Source: Nymphaea colorata (taxonomy: Eukaryota > Streptophyta > Magnoliopsida > Nymphaeales > Nymphaeaceae). From it: a DNA stretch of 64,000 nt. The stretch is taken from NCBI RefSeq assembly GCF_008831285.2, contig NC_045140.1, forward strand, positions 28,228,131 through 28,292,130. The letters run 5' to 3'. Below are positions 11,901-24,799 of this stretch, one piece after another. The stretch's first letter is position 1. Each line of letters starts with the position of its first letter. Under the pieces are notes generated by a model that saw only the letters and a program-made list of their open reading frames with translations, was not told where the DNA came from and ran no database searches. The position numbers were made by a program, and so were the translations under genes.

Positions 11901-12043
11901 AAGGCAATTGGCTTTATTAAGGTGCTTACCTCCATCTCTATTACTTTATCTTGTTTTACGTATTTTCCTACTTTAGATTAATACTGCTTCCTTCCTGTAT
12001 TTCTTCCCTGAGATCTTTCTTTCTTGTTTCCCAGTACCGTTAG
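8965..12043 (+). CDS. RPS29: 40S ribosomal protein S29 (uS14)
   Basis: Three exons, 8965-9026, 11822-11921 and 12035-12043, join in phase to a complete 56-aa protein, the usual length for eukaryotic S29. The product is a small-subunit ribosomal protein near the mRNA path in the 40S head. It opens [19 protein letters not shown] and ends IGFIKYR. The zinc-binding cysteines are C21, C24, C39 and C42. The last exon encodes only Tyr-Arg-stop, and intron 1 is 2.8 kb, very long for such a small gene, partly because of a TIR element at 9800-10543. Splice sites are G|GTTAGT/CCCAG and AAG|GTGCTT/CCCAG. No lesion is seen, so I regard it as functional. Confidence 0.96.
9800..10543. mobile_element. non-autonomous hAT-like TIR element with 8-bp target duplication
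   Basis: The element is bounded by perfect direct repeats ATGGAAAC at 9792-9799 and 10544-10551. Its ends are CAGTGTCGTA on the left and TACAACATTG on the right, an imperfect inverted pair starting with CA. Both subterminal regions are packed with CGATAC/GTATCG words. An 8-bp duplication and CA termini are known features of hAT transposons. No transposase is visible, so it would need one supplied elsewhere. It sits inside RPS29 intron 1 without touching splice sites. Confidence 0.75.
10719..10816. repeat. 49-bp tandem duplication in RPS29 intron 1
   Basis: Two nearly identical units contain GGGAATCCAGAGACTCTAAA and end in TTAGTTGATATTTTT. They are so similar that the event must be recent. 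Confidence 0.85.
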
Positions 12044-12780
12044 GACATGGTGCTAGCATCCAGGTGGAGAAACTGCACAAGGCCTGGAGTAAATTCGTAT
12101 TTAATCCGTTGACTACGTTGATGTTCACATATGCACCTTTTTTGTTAGTCATGTAGCAGGATTGTGGTCTTTAAATATTTGTTTTTTGCTCTCTCCCTCT
12201 AACGGTACAATGTTTTGAATCTGAGGATATTAAAAATCAAATATGGTTGCATTAAGTTGCTGGTCTTACTTCTTTTTGTGCCGCCCATTTTGAAGATTTG
12301 TCTGTAAATCATCTACGGCGTGGTCGATTCCCCACCTACACAGATTACCAAACCTTTTATACAGAATTTAAGCAAAATCCTTGTGTAATCTGCGCCTGCA
12401 TCATGGTACATGTCTCCTTTCTTGTGTTTCAATAATATAATTTACTAAGGATGCGTGGGCAGTGTCTATGGAAATCAAACTAGAGATATGCCTACTAATC
12501 CGACCTTAGCCTAACAGACTACGTTATTTTCCTCCAACTATGTTATGTAACCAACTTTGGTATTTCCCTCGAAGCAGTGTTGGCTTGCCATCAATTTGCA
12601 ATATATTGACAACCAGATAAAAAGACTTTCGCGGCCGAGTGCTGCTGGAAGGTGAAGCAGGTGGCACCTTTATCTGCTTAATTATCTTGTGGAATAAGTG
12701 AAAGCACTGATCGCCTTATGTATATTCGTAGCCAAGCCTGGATGAGGGCTGGTAAGGTTGCTTGGCCCCTTAGGCCTGGA
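12044..12780. other. RPS29 3' untranslated region and spacer
   Basis: The RPS29 3' untranslated region presumably occupies the first 200-400 bases. I see no further gene, RNA gene or clear element before repeat copy 2 begins. Confidence 0.4.
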
Positions 12781-13353
12781 TCTCTGGCCACGACTTTAAA
12801 AATGTTAGGTAGTGCATGGCATATATTAAGCGTAACTTTAGTTCTTCCTTAAGCTAAGATAATTTTTCCATGTTTACCATATTCGATGACAGGACCGTTC
12901 ACAACCTAGGCCAGTTGGTGTTCAGTTGGTGTTCACTTCTCTGTTGTTTTTCAAGTCCTTTCCAGTGTTTAAGAGAAATATCTCATCCCACCACCCAATT
13001 AATAGCTAAAGCCCCCATCTTTTTCTCCATCCCCAAGAATACAGGCTTGCTTTTAATGTCTTAGATGTTCTCTCCATTTTAGGGTCGGTAAATTGACACC
13101 ACGGGAGCTTGAAACCAAACCTAATCGATTTTCAGCTCCCGTTCAGTCTGTCGTCTGTTGTGCTAACCCTTCGGGGATGTTGCTCAGCCTTTGACATCTA
13201 TGTTGTGCTAACCCTTCGGGGATGTTGCTAACCGATTTAATCAGATGGTCCATTGGATTGAACACATACGAATGATAATAGAAGGCCAACTATAAGACAA
13301 ACTTTTAAAAATGCAAAAAAGTTACATTATTTGCGAAAGATGAACCGATCCTT

Positions 13354-13469
13354 GGGTGGTCTTATTGGCGCATACCACGGTGGTAGGGGAACCTGTGGCT
13401 GGATGGAATCCTTCGCGACCGGACCGATAGGCGGGGGAGGCCAAGGCCTTCCAAAAAAAAAAAAAAAAA
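13354..13469 (+). mobile_element. tRNA-derived SINE-like insertion
   Basis: The stretch is absent from repeat copy 1, where the flanks are joined by a short A-rich stretch. It contains TACCACGGTGGTAGG, resembling a tRNA D-arm/A box, then GGATGGAATCC, a degenerate B box (consensus GGTTCGANTCC), and ends in a run of 17 A. That layout is typical of tRNA-derived SINEs. No target duplication could be defined confidently. Confidence 0.5.
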
Positions 13470-15444
13470 GGAAGACCGTAAAGTGAAAAGAAAAATGCCC
13501 CCTATCACACAGGCTTCAATACTTTGCACATCGTACCGACTTTTGTACTAATTGAAGCTCACCAATTTTTCGGATGAATAACAGGACATAGAAATAACTG
13601 CCATGATCGAGTATTGAATTAGATGTTTTATAGCTGTGATAATTTTGTGCACTCATATTAGAGAACTAACTTCAAGCCCCTTTCCAAATACAAATATATG
13701 AACCTAACCTTGCGTAAAACTAGTAAACAAGTTCTTAGATTATTCTGTTTGGATATATAAGATTAATTTTCATGGAAATCCAACATCCAAGATTCAAGCT
13801 TCAGGATTCATCTGCTTGAATTTTTTGAAAAGCAAGTTACATGAAGTCCTTCTAGAGTTCCTGCCCTCCCCAAGTTCTAAATCAAGAAAATCTTGTCCAG
13901 TAGTATAGATTTCCCACGATTACTTAAAAGTTATCTCTAACTTTTACGCATATTATGCCATAACCCTCATTGTATTTACCTTCCCCTTATGTTGGTTGTT
14001 GAGAGTCCTCTGTAGAAGACCATTCATGGCATTTTCCGCACAGAAGGTAGGTGTTCCCATTGCTTCTGTACTAAGGCAGGTGCCTAGATGGACTGCAGCA
14101 TAGTCCAAGGTAGGCTGGCTCCAAGGTGACTAAGAAAGCAACTTTTGTCTAAAGGCAGTCATGAACAGCAGGGAAGTATGGTAGTTGCTTCATACATGAA
14201 CTATCAAGGTGTGACTAATTGTATATCCTATTACTTACTTTATTGAGTCCAACCTAATTGGATGTCATGTAACCAGATCCAAACTCTGAGTCAGTTTCCA
14301 TTTTCTAAAACTGATTTTTTTTTTTTTTGGTAGTCTTCCAGATCTGGAGCCTTACCCTGGGCAGTGGAGGAGCGAAGATTTTTTTTGACTGAGGGGCAAG
14401 ACACTAAAAACTGCTTCAATAAGATCTTAATCAATGAGTGGAAAAAAGGAGTTGTGCACAACAGACAACAACTGAATACACTGAGGGCGACTTCTTCACA
14501 ATGGGGAGTAACAGTGTGAGGACGATTGGAGTAACGCCAAGAAAACAAATAGGAAGATCACATGGCACACCAGGAAGTGATTTAATGCAGGAAGAAGCCT
14601 TGTCGATGAAGGAACAGCGCGGGCCAATCTTCGATTGCTTGAGATCCACTTAGAGTGAGCACCATGTGCAATGGCTTCTCATGTCTGCTTTGGCCGGTTC
14701 TGGAATAACAACATAAAATCATGCTGAACCGGTCGGCCGGTGAGCGACCTATGAGGGTGAGACATCACCGGGCCTCGTCCCACCCGTGAAACAATGGAGG
14801 CAGGTCAGATTTGCTGTACAATGGTTTCTGTTTCACTTTAAAGATCACCCACCGGCTGAACTGATCCTCTCCTTGTATGGTAGCTGCAATCAAGAAAGAT
14901 TCGTATCTGTCAGTGAAATTTTCCTATCTGCCTGGATTTGGAAATCTCTCTGACTCGGTGCAATAATTTCGTTTGGAATAACCAGAAATTAGATTACAGA
15001 TCAAAGTCAGATGTTCCCGATTTAGAATCGGGAGTGGATGTGCAATGCGATCTGTACTCTTGACATCCCTAGCAGCTGTAGGCGCACAAGAAACAAGCCA
15101 ATTAGAGCCCAATAGGTTGTTGGAATTATGTAGGGTAGGCCCTTGTCTGTTGTGGCGAGCCTTTCAATAAAACAAATATTTCATGTGATACTGAATTAGG
15201 AGAGTTGATGCTTAAGTGGGCAATGGTCACTGTTGTTATTAATGACACTGACACAGCTCCGGACCTTGGGATCAGGGGAAATGGAAGGGCCTTCGGGCCT
15301 TTTTCAGGTGGTAGGATTAATACCTCTCGATCACCCGAAGTGGACAAGGTTTTTAGTCTCTAACAAACTCAAGTTTTGCTTTCTAATGTGGGGTAGGTGA
15401 GAAACTGCTTTGCATTTCCAAATGCTCGTAGATAGAGCTCTTTT

Positions 15445-15515
15445 GCCTCAATGGACATAGTGTAGCTGCTCGGGTGAGGAATTTATAAAGAAACAGGTCA
15501 TTAGTTCGATTTCAG
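15445..15515 (+). repeat. tRNA-like SINE-type fragment
   Basis: TGTAGCTGCTCGGGTGAGG resembles a tRNA A-box region. Some 40 bases later GGTCATTAGTTCGATTTC resembles a T-arm with B box (AGTTCGATTTC). No clean acceptor stem is visible, so this is not a functional tRNA. It lies in a segment present only in repeat copy 2. Confidence 0.35.
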
Positions 15516-15707
15516 TGATTTTTGTATTTATGTGTGTTAAGTGGTGAGATGTGGTACCTAAGTTGAATGATATACGGTCTTCATCGCTGACACATATGTA
15601 ACATAGGATCCCTACAGCGATGGGAATTGAGGGTGTGGAGGGAGCCTCGGGCCTCTTTTTCAAATGGTGAGTTGGGTAACTTGCTTGTCAGATACCCAAT
15701 TGATACA

Positions 15708-15814
<107 letters not shown>

Positions 15815-16145
15815 CATGGATTTTTTCAGAGGTCTAGGTGCTTTACAATCGCACACACAGTCTATGCTTGTAGATGGCGGGAGGATTTCGGCTCCTGCAC
15901 GCACACCATGTGGAATGGGGACCAATTGCAGCTAGTATAAATTGGGTAATGATAAAACTTTTGAAAATGATGGTTATACAGGTACATGAGTGTATATGTG
16001 GAGCGTACATGGACATATGTATGCATTTTGAGAATGGTACACATCAAACTTGTGAATGATCGGAGCATGTTAAATATATGTAAGCATAAACTAACAAATA
16101 TAGATCTAAATCAGGTAACCCGGTATTTAATTAGTATATCTTGCA

Positions 16146-17870
16146 GGAGTGTCTACGGGCTTTTCAACGTAGAACAGTGCACAGTAAAAAAAGTAAATAG
16201 TTCGAGCAACATTCATTCCCAAACGAAGTTACCAGGTGGCTAATCTGCACTTTTAATAAATAGTAATGAATAAATGGCTGTCAGTAAATGCCGATGAAGT
16301 AAATGCTTCTCTTCTTGGGGAGGGAATCGATTTGTACAGAATCAACCTACTGAAATAGACCTTCGATATTGAGCTTCTTAAAAGTCTCAAGTCTCTAAAA
16401 CTGTTTTTGGTGAATGCAGAGTATTACACTGTTATAAAATGGCACTCGGTTCAGAATTGAAGCCAGTGGACCCAGAAAACCCAACTGATCTGAGGGTTTG
16501 ACAGGACCCAGTTTTAAACACACTACAATAATTACGAATTAGAGGGATATTTCATGCAATCGATTTTAAACTAATCTGTGTTTTAGAATTTTAGGCTGCA
16601 ATTGGTAGTCAAAGGATTATTCTCTAACGATATTTAAGCTTGAATACTATTGGTTTTGATGACAAGCAGCCATCAAGAAGAATGGTACTTAATAGACCTG
16701 ACTCCTCAGAGGTAAACTAATTCATTGCGTTCTCAATAAGGTCATGGCCTGTGCAGAGAATAAATATATAAGAATGGAAGGTGTAACCATCCTCATCTTC
16801 AACTCTAGTCTTTAAAACCATAGTTGGTGAATGGATTTAATGCACATTATTGTAAATGTTTCCCCATCATAGTGTGCCCATACTTAAGTTTCTTGTGCAG
16901 CTATTTTCAAAAAGTTCGGACCACCCGTTGCATTGGCTTGAACTTTATGATCATACATCTTCGTTCTAATCAACCAGGCGAAGCGATACGTACCAGATCC
17001 TAAGGTCCAATTGGAAATTTTATTTACGAGAGATCAGACTGTCACAAGCATTTTTTGAGTTTTGTATATAATAAAACTTGATAATTTGAGCAAATTTGTT
17101 TGGGAGTAGGGATGTCAATTTTTGGGGTATAATCCGATTCTATTATATATATATATATAAGTGAATGAAGACTTTCGCTATTCAAAGTCAAACAATCATC
17201 TAACCTCAGTTATTCATCTAAAGGAGATGGATGACTAAGGTAAAAAGAAGGAGAAAAAAGTATTCATGATGAAAATATTTGTTACATTTTATTTTATTTT
17301 ATTCATTATAATTGATTTGAATGGTTTTGATTAGATGACTGCATAAGTATAAAAAATTAGGTTTAATATTATATATATATATATATATACTTGTGTTTTA
17401 AAAATAAAATATTATTTTTCTTATAAAGCTTTGTAAGGGCGGGATGCCGGGGACGGGTTGCATCGAACGGAATTGGATTTGCAAGACCCAATAAAGACGT
17501 CGATTGATCCGATCCGCTTCTTAACAAGTTGTGGGGTGTGGACCACGCGCATCCCGACTCAACGTCAAGTCGTCAACCTTTTGTTAAAGCAGCTTATTTT
17601 TTACGCTTATGCCCCTGTAAGTGTCACATTTCTACACTGCATGTCATCTGTGGGTCGTGGGAGAGGTAGACCTTGTGCGGGAACAAGAGGACATTACCGG
17701 AATAACTCTGTAAGGGATGGCTAAAAGATTAAGCATGGAAATTGCCTCGCATTAATGAAACTATAAGAGTTAGGTTATTGGAAAATGTATTTAAAGGGCG
17801 AGGGAAGACGACAGGTCGTTTCGGCGGGACAGCATGTGGCTCGAGCCGGCAATTTTTTGGATTGTTCAGA
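16146..17870. other. gene-free spacer with a GGATGTCAA element end
   Basis: No coding region is recognised. At 17108 the word GGGATGTCAATTTTTGGGG begins what looks like another member of the GGATGTCAA family, followed by short TA runs near 17144-17160 and 17370-17390. GC content rises from about 17430 toward the promoter candidate at 17873. Confidence 0.45.
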
Positions 17871-17872
17871 AA

Positions 17873-17880
17873 TATATAAA
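17873..17880 (+). promoter_or_regulatory. TATA box of an unassigned transcription unit
   Basis: TATATAAA is followed 50-75 bp later by a CT-rich leader (CTCTCTCTCTCTTCTGTGG) and a GC-rich open reading frame. This is the arrangement of a normal plant promoter. It suggests a transcription start near 17905-17910. Confidence 0.5.
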
Positions 17881-17981
17881 TCCGTGGCGTCCGAAACCCC
17901 CGCCTCTTTCCTCCCTCCTTTTCCTCATACAATCTCTCTCTCTCTTCTGTGGATGGAAGTTATTGTTGGCGGAGGAGAGCA

Positions 17982-18175
17982 ATGGCACGTACGAGCGCAG
18001 CGTGCGAGGATTCGGGTGACGGAATAAGGACTCGTGGTCCGTCAGCAGCCGGTGCTCCGTTTGTGAAGGAGGGCTACGACGAGGAGGGAGGAGGAGGCGT
18101 AGCAGACGGAAAGGCGGGGTTTCCGTGTCGTTTTGACCACTCGGAATGTAGATTCGCCTCGTTTCCTTCGAAGAG
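17982..18175 (+). CDS. first coding exon candidate of an unrecognised gene
   Basis: From ATG 17982 an open frame of 64 codons plus 2 bases ends at a strong donor, AAGAG|GTAAGT. The peptide begins MARTSAACEDSGD, is Gly/Glu-rich in the middle and has the cysteine-bearing tail FPCRFDHSECRFASFPSK. I do not recognise the family. An overlapping upstream ORF (ATG 17953, 24 codons, out of frame) would reduce its translation. Exons at 26877-26901 and 26962-27057 continue it in phase to a 104-aa product, but that implies an 8.7-kb intron. The unit may instead be non-coding. Confidence 0.35.
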
Positions 18176-21044
18176 GTAAGTGCTTCTCGTTTTTCGGTTC
18201 TGCTTGCAGAATATGATGCCTGTGTGTTAGTTTCGTAGATCCGCTCGCTTTTCGGCGATTAATTTCGTATGCTTGTGTGTTTTTTTGGGCGAGGATGAAG
18301 GTTTCTGTTTTTTGAATGGTTAGTATGGGCCCGGATTCGTTTGAATGCCGTTTAGTAGTTGTTCTGATCTGCATTTTGCTTCATTTTGATTTACCTTTGG
18401 GAATCTATGCTTCGTTTGGCTTCGGAATTGGTGATTGTTTCGGTTTTGGAGTGTCAATGCGTCCATTCGGTATTTCGTGTATGATTAATTATTTTGTTCA
18501 AAACCGGAGCAGGATTTCTCTTCGTTGAAAAAATCACTAATATAGCACCTGTGGCTGTTTTGCTTCTCTCATGCGATTTCCTGTCGTTCTTGCTCGTTAT
18601 AATGAGGACCGCAGATCGAAGGGCTGATGCAAATGCAGTAGTCACTAGTCAGGAGGTTCGGAGTTCCTGCTATATCGAGATTCTCGGGTTTTCCTTTCGA
18701 GTTCTTCGCTTTCCTTGTCACGCTCACCTTAGAACTGGACTGTGTGTCTGCGTTTTGTGTTGTATAGGGCTCATAACTTCTTTGGGTTTGCCCTTCTTTT
18801 TCAGCTTGAATGGTTTTGCCTTCTTTTCCTTTCCTTTCTCGGGTCGCACCCGGATTGTGAGGAAATAATTTGTAATTTTCTGTCAGATTGAAACGTTCGT
18901 TCGGGGTCATCGGTTAGCGATCTCAGTCAATTATGGCTTTTCTGTCTTGTTTCGATGGGACGCTTAGTCATGGGTTGTCTTCGTTGCGTTAAACTTTCAT
19001 TTCCCCTTTTTCTCCCTCCCTAATAAGTAGCGTTTGGCGTCATGGACGTGGATGTCATCGCTGTTTCGGTCGACATGTAAACAGTGTAGGTACTAGGTTC
19101 TGGCTTTGCTGCTGGGAACTGGCTGGCAGGTTTCCTGAATTTTCTCCTTTTCGGAACAGAAAAGCACTTCGGGCTTCTATTCGCGAAAGCGTCGATTTCT
19201 TTCAGCTTCTGTAATGCAGCTTCATTTCTTCTTATCTTTTGAGCACAGTGAGTAAGAACTACAACCGTGCCTGCGCTGATTATGAGACGGATTTAGGGGG
19301 GAGGGAGGGGAGAGGTGTTTGTTCTCTCGTCTGCGTTTCCTGATAAGCGATCTCTTAAGAGGTGGTGGGCTTAATTTTTGAATAGTGCTCGTCCTGTCAA
19401 TGTATTTATTATTTGATCAGTGTCCCATCTCTCCCACCTCGCTTTTTAGGTCGATTAGAAAAAGGGACGTTATCTTTAAGCCCTTCTCTTCCTTCTCCCC
19501 CTTTTCCCTTCTCTCGTCCTTACAGCTTTCTCTTTTCACGAACTTGTTGTGCAGTTTCTTACCCATTTTGTTTCGGCGATTGGGCTGCCTACTTCGTCTT
19601 TCTCTTTTTCTATGGCAGCACTGCGTCTCCGCATGTGCTTGTTTTATGCGGTTACTTTGAAACACAAAAAAATGCTGATTTGCGTCCCGAGAAATAAAAA
19701 GGATTTGCTATCGAGATTTTGGCCATGGACCACCATGTCTTATCGATGTTTGCACCGCAGGGCAGACTAAACAAATTTTACAGGCCGTCCGTTGTATGCG
19801 CTATCGAGAATGGTGTTTCCCAACTTTCCACTTGGTCATAAACATCTTCGCTACCGTCACGTATTCGTGAAATTTGTGTACTTGTACAGCTTTTGAATAG
19901 GATAAAGTAGTGGTGTGTCGAGTAAGATATAGAACGTATTGCGCGTCCTTTTATTGCTTTTACCAGTGCTGTCCATCTACCGGACACTGAAGGAACGCTA
20001 ATAATACTTCACAGTATTCACACCACTTATTGTTTTAAACAAAAAAAATGTTATTTTTTCATGTCCTATATTTCCGATTTTTCGTTTTAAAGTTTTGCTT
20101 AGTTGTTTTGTAATAAAAAAATCATGAACCATCCTATACTTCACCATATTTGGCTGCCGATATTTTAACATTTTGTCACTACGTTTCCGAGGTCCTTTTG
20201 TTTTGAAATGGTAAAGGCTCATTATTGTGGCATGCTTGTCTTGTTTGAGGCTGAAGCCTATGTGGCCAAGGCTGAATTCCTGCTGCATGTCCCATTGATC
20301 GTAGTACTTCACATTGTCTCCTGATTTCGTCTTATAAATGTGAAATCTTTTGAATACTCAATCTTTTATTCCTGCCGGCGAGTGGCTAGTTTCTACTACA
20401 GCGGGGCCCGGTAGACAAATGTTTGTCCTCTCCCCAAAAGGCTAGAATGGTGCTAACCCTAATTACTGTGGGCGGGTTGTTCTTTTGGCTTCATATGAAG
20501 CTCAGTTTCACTGGACGGAAAGAGAATACTGGCTATCTTTCAGGCCCTCCTGCTTCCGCTACTGCTTTTTGCCAGGTGGCAGGTTTGTCTTGAAACTTAA
20601 TCCTTTCTCGTCATTATTGTTTTTTCTGTGCACCAAAACAGTACTGCATCCAAAAGGGTCACACCCCCCAATCCCCATCCCTTGCCAATATCTCTCTCTC
20701 CCGATGTATATAATATAAACGCAATGAGTGTAAGCCTTGAGCTTCATTTTTTCTGAAAATTTGGAAGCTATATATTCTATAATCTAACCTTTAGTTGTAT
20801 GACCTGAGGTGTGGGAAATACAAAGGAGTTAGTTAGGAACTTGCTTTGGTTTCAGGTTTTAGGTGTCACAAATATAGAAGAAAAACTGGGCTACATGTGG
20901 GTTGGTTATATGCGACCAATACTCGACATACAGGTTTTTACAAGATTTGGTTTTATCCCAGCTTTGAAGAACGTGATAAGGGCCGGGTTTTCCACTGCCG
21001 TTAATTCTTCCTGCCTCTTTTCATCTTTCCATGTTTTCAGCTTT

Positions 21045-21600
21045 TGATGGTTGGAAATATATTTTTCAAAAGTAGTTTTCAGAAATTTATTTTCGAAATT
21101 GGTGAATAAAAAATAAATTTCCTTATTTCCAAAATCAGGTTGTATTTGTTAACTTGAAATTATTTTTTTGAAAACAAATTTTATCGTTTGTTAACTTGGA
21201 ATTAAATTTTTGGAAACAAATTTCCTCCTCTCTTTTCCTTTTTTCTCCTCCTCGCTTCTTCCTTCCTCCTGCCCTTTTTCCTCCTCTTCCCTTCTTACTC
21301 CCAAGGCCCAATCCCTTCTTCCTCCCTTGGCCCCTTGTTCCTCTTCCCTCATTCCCTTCCTCCTCCTTCTTCTTCATTCTTTCTGAACCGGAAATATTAT
21401 TCCGGCTCTCTCCTTCTTCCTTCTTTCTGAACCGGAAATATTATTCCGGCTCTCAGCTGGAATAATATTTTCAGAAATATTATTTCGTTTTAAACCCCAA
21501 CGGTAAAAAAAAAAAATCCATGTTTTATGCAACTGGAAAAAATTTGAAAATTTGAATTAAATTTTTTATACTACACTAAAATTCCAGCCTATCAAACGCT
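21045..21600. repeat. palindromic low-complexity element with internal tandem repeat
   Basis: The left side has GGAAATATATTTTTC-type words and the right side GGAATAATATTTTCAG-type words, giving rough inverted symmetry around a pyrimidine-rich core. Inside, TTTCTGAACCGGAAATATTA and the following TTCCGGCTCTC occur twice, 44 bp apart. This looks like a decayed non-autonomous DNA element. Boundaries are uncertain and no target duplication was identified. Confidence 0.35.
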
Positions 21601-22105
21601 ACCTGTGTCATGGTCACAACCGTTTTCCGAACAAACTACCGGACGGGAACGACCGGGAAAAATACTCAACTCTAAAATTCGTTGTGCTTGGAATTAGATC
21701 TATATAATAAAGTTCTTCAATTTCCTTCACGTCTGCTGTTTGCTGGCCATGCAAGGCAGGCAATGGGCGGCACTGGGGAGTAGACAACGAAAATCGGCTG
21801 ATCTTTTGTTCGGTTTTTGCTTTTTGTTTTTCAGCACTGCAGCCGGTTCTCAGCTACTGAGTGGCCTCTGACATGAACGACCCTGTTTGTCTCATTTTCC
21901 TGCCAGTAGTCGGTGGTTTGACTGCTCACTTTCCTTTTTATCTGTTCCTATTTTGTTTGGTCGTTCTCTTACCCATAAAAACTGTTTATAGTATTAATTT
22001 TACAAAACCGATAAACTCGCTTCGGTTTTACTCTCCTGTCATCGGCGAAAGTGCAAGGGTTCTGTATAGCTTCCCAGGATACAGATTAATTTCCACATCT
22101 CATCT

Positions 22106-22108
<3 letters not shown>

Positions 22109-22185
<77 letters not shown>

Positions 22186-22188
22186 AAC

Positions 22189-22224
<36 letters not shown>
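22109..22224. repeat. (TA)n microsatellite with TCCAACCAAC interruptions
   Basis: Two TA tracts of about 75 and 32 bases are separated and followed by the same word TCCAACCAAC. The interruption was therefore duplicated together with repeat units. Confidence 0.95.
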
Positions 22225-22226
<2 letters not shown>

Positions 22227-24799
22227 AACCAACTAGCCTAGCTTCCTTTCTATCCGTGGTTTTTGTTCATTCATCAGTCCCACCTTCGTCGTCAAGGTCA
22301 AGCACGGGCGATTTCCTTCTGATCCAAAACCTTTCCTTTGAGGTTGGGCATCGGGGGTATCCAACGGGTACCCAGTTTTTGGTTTGAGCTTAGGTTCGAG
22401 CTTTAAAAAATTGACCAGGGTCGACAGCGCTGGTCGATTCGATTTGATATTTTTTAAATATTTTTTATTATTAAAATATATTTTATATTAAAAAATTATT
22501 TTATATTTAAAAATGTTTTTTTGTTTTAACCGAATCGAGCCGGAGCTCGAGGGTTTCAGGTTGTCACTTCGAATTCGGGTTTCGGGGTCCGAACTCTTAG
22601 TTGAGTTAATAGCTTTTTTTTTCGTTTAGCATGGGGTACAGGCGTAAAGCAAGTCCTTATTGTCTGCTGGTCGATTATTTTCTCCTGTATGCGGGCCAAT
22701 GGCACGTTCTGCATTTTGTATCTCCACTTTTTTTGAAAGAAAAAAAAAAAACTCATTTCCATCTTTTGCCCTTTTTCACTCGTTATCTGCGCGTGGCAAG
22801 GAGGGCACAGTCAGTTTTATGTGGAGGCCGTTCCAAATCTTATTAATCTTTGCCTGTAACTGTGACCTGACAACGGCAACCTTTCGTTTGGACACCACAT
22901 ATTTCTCATCTCTGCCGCCTGTTTATGTGCAATGGACGTGCGGAACTCACTTTTGTTGTTAACACTAAATAGATGTTCAAGGTTTTGATTTATTCAGTAA
23001 AAAAACACTTTTCAATTTCCTAATAACTCCTAGTTTTTCTGGAAAGTTGCCACTTAAAGATGGTATTTTTAGTTTTTCTCTGTCATAATTGTTCTATTTT
23101 AACGCGGAGCATTTTTATGTCGATCCGAGTGCAAGTTTGAGAGAAAATACCAGGAAGAATAACAATATGCGGGACACAAAATTTGTGGGCCCGTGTGAAG
23201 AGAGAGAAAACTAGTTTGTATGAGACGAATTCAAGCCCCTGGCTCTCCTAACGCCCTTGTTCCGCAAACCTGCATTCTCTTCTTCTCGTCCGGGCCGCCT
23301 CAAAGATCATTTTCTTTTTTCTTCTTTTAATTTGTAAGGGCATATACTAGTTCCGGTTAAAACACCCCGTCGGCTACCACTTTTCTTTTTCTGAAATAAA
23401 AGGAAAAGCTGCTACCTTTATATACCATATCTTTTGCTACTGTCGTGGCTGCATGATGCTGTGAACTTTAGCCTGCAGGGTCGCGGTGGTTTGAGAACCC
23501 AAGGTTGGATCATGCCTGGGAAATGGCACCACCCCATACATGTGGGATGCCTTTTGGCGAGGAGAAGAGGGTCCCACTAAACATCTTAATCGCTAGACAG
23601 CGGCTTCTAGGCCTGGTGGTCCAGATTTTATACTTTTTTATCACATCAAGACTCCAGCTAAGCCCTTATACATCCCTGTTTCATGGGAGCGTTCGTTTGC
23701 CTTGATTTTGAAATCCCCGGTTTTTTAGAAAACTGCTACATGTGGAATTACCTTGTGTTCGTTCAAATTCAGGTGAAAAGCTCCGGTAAAATGTCTTATA
23801 TGAATAGTGGCATTTGTTCTTCTACTTAATTTACTTTAAGAATTTTAAAATTTGTTCACTTTTTCGGAGAGAAAAGAAGGGGGAGAGAGGGGTGGGGGGG
23901 GTGGAAGGGTTGGGGTTGGCAACCTGGGTTTATTCAAACTTATAGTATTTTGTTTCAAGACGATCCGCCTTCATGAATCGATGGCTTGAAGAACTTGCTG
24001 ATAAGTAGTTAGAAGAACTTCTTCTTGAATAGCAAGGTTATTCTCATTCTGCATTTGAAATTTGCCAAGAAATTATGCGGTTCATGTTGATCAATTTTAA
24101 AATTTGTGCTCGTTTCTGGAAAATAGTTCCAAGGTTGGACCTTAGTTGAAGTTCTCCTAAAGAAGCTTTTTCGCTTAGACTATCAAATTGATCAAGATGC
24201 ATGCCATTGCCATGCCTCAATTTGAGGATTTAAGTGTAAAGCTGGGATCTAAAACGTTTCGCCGTAATATGTGACTCTTTAGAATATTCAGCCTAGTTTG
24301 GGACGTTTAGTTTTTTATGCGCGTCTACCGTTCGATGGAGAAACTTGCTCTTCCAATTAAAAGTGTTACCCCACTTACTGCTTTGGTTCCAACAAACTGA
24401 GGTTGCTTTCAAAGGCTCGTTGTCACAACTGGCTAGATTTGGTTTGAAAATAGGGAAGGCTTTTTTGTAGAAAAGAGGGGTACAGATGGGTTTTACTATG
24501 AGGGGCAACGAGTAGATCAGGTTATTGATTGATTCTATTTTAGAAGTAATAAACTACCACAGCCAGTTGTTTGCTGACAAGGTGACCCATGATTAGAAGT
24601 GTTGACTAAGGTAACCTAATCCCTCTGAAGGATAATTAGATGTGTATAGCATATGTGATGTTCAAAATACTTCTCTTATGTTCAAAATACTTCTCTTTTC
24701 CTTATTATGGAATGCACTTTTACCTTAGCAAGTAACGTCTTTTTTAATGGGTTTGATTGTTGTACAATATCATTGGTTGTGTTCCATTGTATTATTCCG

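Noticed and set aside
21196..21465. Pro/Phe-rich ORF and its Lys/Glu/Gly-rich mirror
   Set aside because: Both strands are open only because the region is pyrimidine-rich; no domain and no start context.
24293..24508. Minus-strand 71-aa ORF as a retrotransposon protein piece
   Set aside because: No recognisable integrase or reverse-transcriptase motif on either strand.
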